From Haloferax sp046557615 (GTDB taxonomy: Archaea > Halobacteriota > Halobacteria > Halobacteriales > Haloferacaceae), in assembly GCF_046557615.1 (NCBI RefSeq), contig NZ_JBKIII010000001.1:558001-622000 (forward strand): a stretch of 64,000 nt of DNA, written 5' to 3'. The stretch's first letter is position 1; each line of letters opens with the position of its first letter. Below, in pieces: positions 57,803 to 64,000 of this stretch. The notes under the pieces are model-generated. The model was not told where the DNA came from, searched no databases, and saw only the letters and a list, made by a program, of their open reading frames with translations. The position numbers and the translations under genes were made by a program.

Positions 57803-58879
57803 ATGTCTCAACACGCCGATGCCAGGCCACCGGCAACTGACGACGACCTCACGTGGTGTCACGATGCTGTCCAAGGCGTCTCACGGACCTTTGCTTTGAC
57901 CGTGAACGTCCTCGATGAGCCGATGTCTTCGTACATCTGTATTGGATATCTCCTCTGCCGTATCCCCGACACTATCGAAGATTCGTCGTCGATTGCTCCC
58001 GACGAGCAGGCACACCTCCTTCGACTCTACGACCGCGCGCTCGACCCCGACGACGACACCGGCATCGACGAGTTCGTCACCGCGGTCGAACCATACATCC
58101 CATCCGAAGCAGAGCGGTCTGCCGATTGGGACGTCGTCGCCAACGCCCCACGTATCTTCCGAACCTTCGAGGCGCTCCCCGAGGACGTCCACGAGGCAGT
58201 CACGCCTCCGGTCCGCGAACTCGTGACCGGCATGGCGATGTTCGTCGAACGGTACGCCCACATTGGCGGCCTTCGCATCCAGTCACGCGAAGAACTCGAA
58301 GAGTACTGCTACTACGTGGCCGGAACCGTCGGCAACCTCATCACGAACCTCGTGACGCGCGGGAACATCGACAGCGAGCGTCGCTCCCGCCTCTATGACA
58401 CCGCAGAGGAGTTCGGCCAACTCCTCCAACTGGTCAACATCGCCAAAGACGTCTACGACGACTACAGCACGGAGAACAACGTCTATCTCCCCGCAGAGTG
58501 GCTGGAAGATGCCGGTGTGCCGCAAGAAGAGGTCGTCGCGACCGGACACGAAGCACGCACGGCATCGGTCGTCAAGCGAACCGCACAGCACGCGCGCTCG
58601 CTTCTCGACGATGCACAGACCTACTTGGAGACAGTCCCACTCCGCGACGGCAACACGCTCGAAGCGTGGGGGATTCCGTTCCTGCTCGCAGTCGGGACGC
58701 TCCGCGAACTCCTCGCGAACCCTGAGGACGCGGTCACGGGCAAGGGCGTCAAAATCTCGCGGCAGGAGGTCTTCGCCGTGATGGCCGCGATGAACGAGAA
58801 CAACCCAGCGGCGCTCGGCGACCTGCGCGAAATCATCTCGCAGCAACCGTTCCACCGCGCGACGATGAACGCCGAGTAG
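57803..58879 (+). CDS. Squalene/phytoene synthase family protein
   Basis: The 358-residue prenyl synthase has the SRTFALTVNVLDEPM segment, a first Asp-rich motif RIPDTIEDSSS (DxxED) and a second Asp region LVNIAKDVYDDYSTENNVYL. Both bind diphosphate through Mg2+. YCYYVAGTVGNLIT is typical of the family. It should join two farnesyl or geranylgeranyl diphosphates head to head, giving squalene or phytoene. A squalene role is more likely as no carotenoid genes are near. A CTTTTTATCC box about 30 bases upstream supports the start. Confidence 0.88.
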   Translation: MSQHADARPPATDDDLTWCHDAVQGVSRTFALTVNVLDEPMSSYICIGYLLCRIPDTIEDSSSIAPDEQAHLLRLYDRALDPDDDTGIDEFVTAVEPYIPSEAERSADWDVVANAPRIFRTFEALPEDVHEAVTPPVRELVTGMAMFVERYAHIGGLRIQSREELEEYCYYVAGTVGNLITNLVTRGNIDSERRSRLYDTAEEFGQLLQLVNIAKDVYDDYSTENNVYLPAEWLEDAGVPQEEVVATGHEARTASVVKRTAQHARSLLDDAQTYLETVPLRDGNTLEAWGIPFLLAVGTLRELLANPEDAVTGKGVKISRQEVFAVMAAMNENNPAALGDLREIISQQPFHRATMNAE

Positions 58880-59054
58880 GGTCCACACCCGTTCTCGATG
58901 CGCTCGCTGTCGTCAGTGGCGTCCTCGGCAACGATTCACTGACCGAAGTTGGGCGAATTGGCACTGACGGCGGTGGAGTCACACACTTCTATTCGTGAAC
59001 CAGTCTCGAACGCGCTTGGGAGGATTTTTAGTAACCGAAGCATAACGGTCGGCT

Positions 59055-59891
59055 ATGACTTCGGAAGAAGGACACGACGACCACGGACACCACCTGCCCG
59101 CAGTGGAGGATTGGCCGCGGGGCTTCGGTGAGGCGAGTTGGTGGCCGTTCGTCACTGCAATTGGCGGTGCAGGAATTTACGTCGCCGCTGCCCTGTACGT
59201 CATGGGTATTGGACAAACGACCTCGGTCGGTGTCGCCGCGGGAAGCGGTGCGCTCTTCCTCGTCGGCCTGTTCGGGTGGCTCTACCACGCGTTCGTCAAG
59301 GGCTTCTGGAACCGCGACCGGAGCGAACACGACGAGAACAAACTCCGCTGGGGAATGATTGCGTTCCTCGGGTCCGAACTCGGAACGTTCGGTGCGCTGT
59401 TCGGATACTACTTCTTCATCCGCGCAGGCACGTGGCCGCCACAAGAGCTTCCGCACCTCGTCGGGTCGCTCGTGCTGATTAACACCGGTCTCTTGGTCCT
59501 GTCGAGCTTTACGCTCCACTGGGCAGAAGGCGCACTCCAGAAAGGCAACCGTCAGAACTTCCTGCTCGGTCTCGCCGTCACGCTCGTCCTCGGTGCAATC
59601 TTCATCGGCGGGCAGGTCTACGAGTACTACGTGTTCATCATCGAGGAAGGGTTCACCATCACCTCCGGCCTCTTCGGGTCGGCCTTCTTCGGTCTCACCG
59701 GCCTCCACGGGCTTCACGTCACCCTCGGCGCAGTCCTCCTCGGAATCGTGTTCGTCCGCGCACTCCGCGGGCAGTACTCCGGTGAACGTCACGTCTCGGT
59801 CAGTACGGCATCCATGTACTGGCACTTCGTGGACGCGGTGTGGATTTTCCTCGTCGTCGTCCTCTACGTCGGCGCGGAAATCGGCGCGTAA
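59055..59891 (+). CDS. coxC: Heme-copper oxidase subunit III
   Basis: The 278-residue protein has seven membrane segments and the subunit III motifs WGMIAFLGSELGTFGALFGY, FTLHWAEGALQKGN and GLTGLHGLHVTLGA. The conserved Glu of helix III is in GSELGTF. Subunit III stabilises the proton-pumping oxidase core. No subunit I or II gene is here, so it is a separate gene. The His-rich N-terminus (GHDDHGHHLP) may bind metal. A TTTTTAG box at 59024-59030 is centred about 27 bases upstream. Confidence 0.92.
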   Translation: MTSEEGHDDHGHHLPAVEDWPRGFGEASWWPFVTAIGGAGIYVAAALYVMGIGQTTSVGVAAGSGALFLVGLFGWLYHAFVKGFWNRDRSEHDENKLRWGMIAFLGSELGTFGALFGYYFFIRAGTWPPQELPHLVGSLVLINTGLLVLSSFTLHWAEGALQKGNRQNFLLGLAVTLVLGAIFIGGQVYEYYVFIIEEGFTITSGLFGSAFFGLTGLHGLHVTLGAVLLGIVFVRALRGQYSGERHVSVSTASMYWHFVDAVWIFLVVVLYVGAEIGA

Positions 59892-60085
59892 TCACCCGTC
59901 GAACACACACCTGCGACCGATTCTTTTTAGACACCCCGTCGATGACACAGCATCGCTGATACACGACGAGCGTGTGAGCGTCCACCTGCCATGGGTTGTC
60001 CTGGTTTGACCAGGTGCTCGCGCTCTCGTCTGTATTGGCAGTCACACGATACTCTCGCGCCGCGAGTGAAACCGACCCGTCCTTC

Positions 60086-61744
60086 TCAGCCGAACTGCTC
60101 GTTGAAGCGGTAGATGTCTTGGTCGATACCGGCGACGATGAGTTCGTCTTTCCTCCCGATTCGGAAATCCGGCCCAATCTCTGTGAGCAGGTTGCCGTCG
60201 CGCTTGACGGCGATAATCGTACAGTTCGTCTTGGCCCGAACGTCCGCTTCTGCGAGCGTCTTGCCGACGAGTTTGTCGGCGTGTGTTCGGACGAGTTCGA
60301 TCTGCGATTGCGGTGCGATGACCTCTTCGTCGAGTACCGTCGAAGCGAGCATCCGACCGGCGACCGTCGAGAGCGCGAGGACGTAATCGGCTCCCGCTCG
60401 GTAGAGTTTGGCGATGCTCTCGGTCTCGTTGGCACGCGCGATAACTTCGGTCTCTTCCGACACCCGCTCCGAGACGAGCGTCGCGAACACGGCTGTCGTG
60501 TCGTCGTTGAGCGCGACTAACACCCCGCGGGCCTCCTTGACGCCCGCTTCGATGAGTGTCTGTGGGTCCGTCACGTCGCCGACGATGTCCACGCCGGGTT
60601 TGTCTTCGAGGTCGATGACGACGTGCGGGACGCCGGAACTCGCAAGTGTCTCGGCGGCAGTCGAACCGACTTCGCCGTAGCCAGCGATGAGTATCGCACC
60701 ACGGCGGAATCGCCGGGCCGACGAGAGCGTGAGTTCGCGGAGTTTCTCCAGTTGTTTCTCGCGACCGACGACGAGCAGGATGGTGTGTTCGTCGATGACG
60801 GCATCCGGTGCGGGCGGTGAGACGAACTCACCGGAGAACCACGCGCCGATGACGTTTGCGCCGGTCAGGTTCGCAATTCCGCTTTCGGCGATTGGCTTTC
60901 CTTCGACCGGGCTTCCACGCTGGACGAGGAGTTCTGCGACTTCGAAGTCCTCACCAATCTCAACGGCATCGCCGAGTTCGGTGCTGACGGAAGTGGTCGC
61001 TTTCCCGGCGAGGCTCTCGCCGAGGAGTCGTCGCGGTGAGACGACCGCATCGGCACCGGCATAGCGGTGGTAGTCGGCGACGTGTGGGTCTTCGATGAGG
61101 CTGACGACCCGACAGTCGGGAGCGGCCTGCTTGGCGGCGAGGATGATACTCGCGTTCGTCTCGTCGTCGTCGTCGGTGACGATTGAGAGTGCCTCGCTCG
61201 CGTTCGCGTCCTCCAATACTTCGACCGACTCGGGGTCACCGTGAATGACGGTGTAGTCTTCGGCGTACAGTTCTTCGGCCAGGTCGCGGTCGCCTTCGAC
61301 GATGACGTACGGCACGTCCATCGATTCGAGTTCGTCCACGAGTGCATCGCCTCGCGGGGTGTACGTACAGATGATGACGTGGTCGGTGAGCGACGACGAC
61401 GTGGGCGGGTCGGTCCGCAAGGCGTCCTCGACGAGGGGGACGAGAAACAGCGGCAACGCGAGGAAGACGGTGACGACGCCCGTCAACTGCATGGCAATCG
61501 AGAGAGCGAGCAGCGGTGGCGTCTCCTCCCAGAGTCCTGCCTGTTCGCCGTACCCAGTGGTGGTGAACGTCTCGACGACGACGTGGAGTGCCTGCAAGAA
61601 CGTTGTCGTCTCGTCGGTGAAGTAGCCGAGCGCCCACTGATAGACGATTGCATAGAGAAGAATCGCGGTCGCTGCCGCTGCGAGGTACCGCCCGAGGCGT
61701 TGTTTCGCCTTGGACAGTCCCGGTCCGTCGCCCGAAATAGACAT
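60086..61744 (-). CDS. K+ channel with two RCK (TrkA-N/TrkA-C) units
   Basis: The 552-residue protein has two membrane helices (about residues 20-40 and 78-102), with a pore loop carrying the filter TFTTTGYGE (about 60-68). After them come two RCK units in tandem: the first Rossmann starts near 120 (DHVIICTYTPRGDALVDELE), the second near 350 (GAILIAGYGEVGSTAAETLA), each followed by a TrkA-C domain. The covalent tandem probably forms a gating ring from fewer chains. Nucleotide binding in the second is suggested by GYGEVG. The first is degenerate (CTYTPRG). Confidence 0.9.
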   Translation of the reverse strand: MSISGDGPGLSKAKQRLGRYLAAAATAILLYAIVYQWALGYFTDETTTFLQALHVVVETFTTTGYGEQAGLWEETPPLLALSIAMQLTGVVTVFLALPLFLVPLVEDALRTDPPTSSSLTDHVIICTYTPRGDALVDELESMDVPYVIVEGDRDLAEELYAEDYTVIHGDPESVEVLEDANASEALSIVTDDDDETNASIILAAKQAAPDCRVVSLIEDPHVADYHRYAGADAVVSPRRLLGESLAGKATTSVSTELGDAVEIGEDFEVAELLVQRGSPVEGKPIAESGIANLTGANVIGAWFSGEFVSPPAPDAVIDEHTILLVVGREKQLEKLRELTLSSARRFRRGAILIAGYGEVGSTAAETLASSGVPHVVIDLEDKPGVDIVGDVTDPQTLIEAGVKEARGVLVALNDDTTAVFATLVSERVSEETEVIARANETESIAKLYRAGADYVLALSTVAGRMLASTVLDEEVIAPQSQIELVRTHADKLVGKTLAEADVRAKTNCTIIAVKRDGNLLTEIGPDFRIGRKDELIVAGIDQDIYRFNEQFG

Positions 61745-61797
61745 ACACCGTCTTCGGCCGTCGCTGTCTAAAAGACCCCTGCCGCGTGAGTGTGTGT

Positions 61798-62139
61798 ATG
61801 AGTCGCCGCCGAGACGCCGTGTTCACCGTCGTGGTGGCGATTCCGCTCGCACTCGCAGTCGTCGTTCGTGGTACACCAATCCGCCCCGAGTCTGTTTTGT
61901 ATGGCGCACTCGGAACAATCGTCCTCGAACTCGTGTTACTATCGAACCGCGAGCGAGTACAGACAGCGTGGCGTCGGCCCAGTGTTCAACTCTCTGTGGT
62001 CGTGGGTGGGGCACTCCTCGTCATGGTTGGGGTCGCACTCGTTGACCCGCAGATTCTCGTTGTCGTCCTCAGCGGACTCGTGACGTATCTCTGCTTGCTC
62101 GCAGCAGTGAGCATTCGAGACTACAGACGCGAATCGTGA
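61798..62139 (+). CDS. Small membrane protein of unknown function
   Basis: The 113-residue protein MSRRRDAVFTVVVAIPLALA has four hydrophobic segments, including ESVLYGALGTIVLELVLLSN, VQLSVVVGGALLVMVGVALV and QILVVVLSGLVTYLCLLAAV. Basic residues flank the first. I do not recognise the family. The ATG at 61798 is supported by a TCTAAAAG box about 27 bases upstream; a GTG at 61786 adds four residues. It is divergent from the channel gene. Confidence 0.65.
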   Translation: MSRRRDAVFTVVVAIPLALAVVVRGTPIRPESVLYGALGTIVLELVLLSNRERVQTAWRRPSVQLSVVVGGALLVMVGVALVDPQILVVVLSGLVTYLCLLAAVSIRDYRRES

Positions 62140-62205
62140 GCCTGTGGCCGGAGCGAAACACATCAACGGGGCAATATTTAACAACTCTCCACGCGCGGAT
62201 TGTGC

Positions 62206-64000
62206 ATGAATCTCACTTCCCGCGCGGCCCTCGCCGTCGTCTGCGCGGGGGCGCTCGTTGTCTCCGCCGTCTTCGGCGGGTCGTACTTGGCACTCGCCGC
62301 GCCGCTCTCTGGTGGTCTCTATGCGTCGGCGTCTGCGGGTGTCGAAGAAGTCCAGAGTCCCTACGGCGAGGCGACAGTCTGGTACGACGACGCTGGTGTT
62401 CCCCACATCGAAGCCGAGTCCGAAGAAGCACTCTACTTCGCCGTCGGCTACGTCCAGGCACAAGACCGCCTGTTTCAGATGGACCTCCAGCGCCGACTGA
62501 TTTCGGGGCGGCTTTCGGCTGTCGTCGGCGAATCGACCATCGACTCGGACACATTCTATCGAAGTTTGGACTTCGAATCCGCCGCCGAAGCGTCGTGGCA
62601 GTCGGTCCGAGGAACGGACGTTGGCGCCCCAATCGAAGCTTACACTGCGGGCGTGAACTCCTACGCTGACTCGCAACCTCTCCCACCGGAGTACGCCATG
62701 GTGGACGCCGAGTTCGAGTCATGGCGACCGGTCGATACGCTCTTAGTGGGAAAACTCATCTCGTGGCAACTCTCCGGGTCGTTTTCCGACTTGCGGCGCT
62801 CGACCACAATCTCACGTCTCGGCCCCGAAGCTTCGGCGCTCTATCCAAATTCGCTCGACCACGACGTACCGATTATCCGCGACTCGTCTGCATCTGATGC
62901 GGCACCCTTCGACCCGCAACCTGTGGTCTCTAATTCCTCCACTGCATCGGTCGATGGCGACTTCGGCGCGCTCGCCGACTGGACCGACGCCTACGATAAA
63001 GACCCCGTGTACGGGTCGAACAATTGGGTCGTCTCGGGCGAACACACCGCATCGGGCGCACCACTACTCGCCAACGACCCGCACCTCTCGCTCACCGTCC
63101 CGCCAATCTGGTACGAGATGCACCTCTCGGCCAACGAGATGGACGTTCGCGGCGTCGGATTCCCCGGCATTCCGTTGGTCGTCATCGGTCGAACCGCTGA
63201 CGCCGCGTGGGGCGTGACCAACGTCGGCGGCGACTTCACCGACCTCTACACCTACGAGATGCGCGACGGAGGCTACGTCTACGATGGCGAAGTCCGTGAG
63301 TTCGAGACCAATACCGAAGTCATCGAAGTTGCTGGTGGTGAGGACGTGACCATCGACGTTCGAAAGTCCGTCCACGGGCCGGTCATCGAACGCGACGGTG
63401 AAACAGTCGGTGTCGCCTGGCCCGGATTCTCGGCGACTAACGAGTCGCTCGGCGTCTACAAACTGAACCACGCTGGGTCCGTCTCCGACATCCGTGACGC
63501 GCTCGAAGTCTGGGACGTGCCAGCCCAGAACTTCGTCGCCGCCGACCGCGCCGGAAACACGCTCTACTACCCCGCCGGAAAGTACCCGATTCGCGTCACA
63601 GATGGCGAAGTCGTCCGCGGAGATACCGTCTTCAACGGCTCTGCCGGTGAGGGCGAATGGCGAGGGTACGACCCGTACGGAATCTCGTCGTGGGATGGGT
63701 TCGTCCCCTTCGAGTCGATTCCGCACGTGGACAATCCCGACCTGCTTGCAACGGCCAACCAGCGAACCATCGACGACGCCGGATTCTACATGGGTACCTC
63801 GATGACCTACGCCGACCCCTACCGCGGCCAGCGAATCTATGACGAGTTGGACGCCGCGGCGGCTGACGGTGAGATGACCGCCGAGACGATGCGCGAACTC
63901 CAGCGCGACGTTCGCTCCGAAGCGGCAGTTGGGTTCGTCCCCTATGCGACCGACGAGACGACTGTCTCGCAGATGTCTCCGGAAGCACGGGAACTCACCA
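62206..64000 (+). CDS. Penicillin acylase family Ntn-hydrolase (partial, cut by window end)
   Basis: The frame runs 598 codons from the ATG at 62206 past the right edge. The N-terminus MNLTSRAALAVVCAGALVVS is a signal or anchor. The alpha-chain part has YGEATVWYDDAGVPHIEAES and YVQAQDRLFQMDLQRRLISG. The autocatalytic cut precedes Ser271 in DPVYGSNNWVVSGEHT, followed by LLANDPHLSLTVPPIWYEMH and VVIGRTADAAWGVTNVGGD. Family members cleave amides of acylated substrates such as penicillins or acyl-homoserine lactones; the real substrate is unknown. A GCAATATTTAAC box at about 62171-62182 supports the start. Confidence 0.92.
   Translation, partial: MNLTSRAALAVVCAGALVVSAVFGGSYLALAAPLSGGLYASASAGVEEVQSPYGEATVWYDDAGVPHIEAESEEALYFAVGYVQAQDRLFQMDLQRRLISGRLSAVVGESTIDSDTFYRSLDFESAAEASWQSVRGTDVGAPIEAYTAGVNSYADSQPLPPEYAMVDAEFESWRPVDTLLVGKLISWQLSGSFSDLRRSTTISRLGPEASALYPNSLDHDVPIIRDSSASDAAPFDPQPVVSNSSTASVDGDFGALADWTDAYDKDPVYGSNNWVVSGEHTASGAPLLANDPHLSLTVPPIWYEMHLSANEMDVRGVGFPGIPLVVIGRTADAAWGVTNVGGDFTDLYTYEMRDGGYVYDGEVREFETNTEVIEVAGGEDVTIDVRKSVHGPVIERDGETVGVAWPGFSATNESLGVYKLNHAGSVSDIRDALEVWDVPAQNFVAADRAGNTLYYPAGKYPIRVTDGEVVRGDTVFNGSAGEGEWRGYDPYGISSWDGFVPFESIPHVDNPDLLATANQRTIDDAGFYMGTSMTYADPYRGQRIYDELDAAAADGEMTAETMRELQRDVRSEAAVGFVPYATDETTVSQMSPEARELT

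Noticed and set aside
58891..58998. Plus-strand stretch reading about VLDALAVVSGVLGNDSLTEV after the squalene synthase gene
   Set aside because: Looks protein-like for about 36 codons up to a stop at 58996, but has no start and no match I can name. It might be a relic, but the evidence is too weak.
59892..60085. Small gene between the oxidase subunit III and K+ channel genes
   Set aside because: A TTTTTAG box is present at about 59921-59927, but the following ATG frame stops after five codons. I see nothing else in this convergent gap.

Overview
This window is chromosomal DNA from a halophilic euryarchaeon, most likely Haloferax or a close relative. The evidence is GC-rich coding DNA, strongly acidic proteins, Tat signals on secreted lipoproteins, halocyanins, a Bat-type regulator, archaeal ribosomal proteins S15 and S3Ae, KEOPS Pcc1, TFE, archaeal tRNA methyltransferase Trm56 and RNase P component 4. 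Many genes have a TATA-like box centred about 27 bases before the start codon, as expected for leaderless haloarchaeal transcripts. I used this spacing to choose many starts. From memory, the order S15 - RecJ-like - Pcc1 - S3Ae - halocyanin - archaetidylserine synthase resembles Haloferax volcanii; this was not checked.

Layout. 1-4.9 kb: an actin-like filament protein (salactin/volactin type) and a 7TM-PAS-PAS histidine kinase, bracketed by two stand-alone archaellum FlaD/E-domain proteins. 4.9-7.5 kb: an acyl-CoA dehydrogenase, a RIO-like kinase and a blue copper lipoprotein. 7.5-16 kb: a complete five-gene branched-chain amino acid ABC transporter, divergent from proline catabolism (proline dehydrogenase, Bat-type regulator, P5C dehydrogenase). 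16-21.5 kb: small haloarchaeal genes, a tandem WHy-domain surface protein, a frameshifted gene, an AbrB-PhoU regulator and a NAD-kinase-like protein. 21.4-24.9 kb: an information-processing cluster (CinA-like, DUF5803, DUF2110, TFE, Trm56). 25-32.6 kb: SDR, epimerase, a secreted subtilase with a BsuPI-type inhibitor gene, DUF2797, cupin and two GT4 glycosyltransferases. 32.6-36 kb: RNase P Rnp4, a CRM-domain RNA-binding protein, MscS, an HD hydrolase, peroxiredoxin and TatA. 36-46.6 kb: tRNA-Arg(CCT), then a seven-gene type IV pilus-like operon (PilB, PilC and five pilin-like membrane proteins with overlapping starts and stops), convergent with an eighth pilin-like gene. 46.7-51.5 kb: a membrane metallophosphoesterase and two identical tRNA-Ala(GGC) genes that enclose a divergent aIF1A paralogue, a membrane-anchored winged-helix protein and a tandem UspA protein. 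51.7-64 kb: the S15/RecJ-like/Pcc1/S3Ae operon, halocyanin, archaetidylserine synthase, acyl-CoA dehydrogenase, squalene/phytoene synthase, oxidase subunit III, a K+ channel with duplicated RCK domains and an incomplete penicillin acylase.

The most unusual signals are four. First, the actin-like/FlaD-E/histidine kinase neighbourhood, in which the actin-like protein has lost both expected nucleotide-metal aspartates. Second, islands of nested palindromes built from copies of tRNA 3' ends next to all three tRNA genes. Third, several conserved factors with degraded active or zinc sites (RecJ-like protein, TFE) and a divergent aIF1A paralogue. Fourth, two membrane microproteins of 37 and 52 residues. 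I saw no transposase, integrase, CRISPR array or rRNA.
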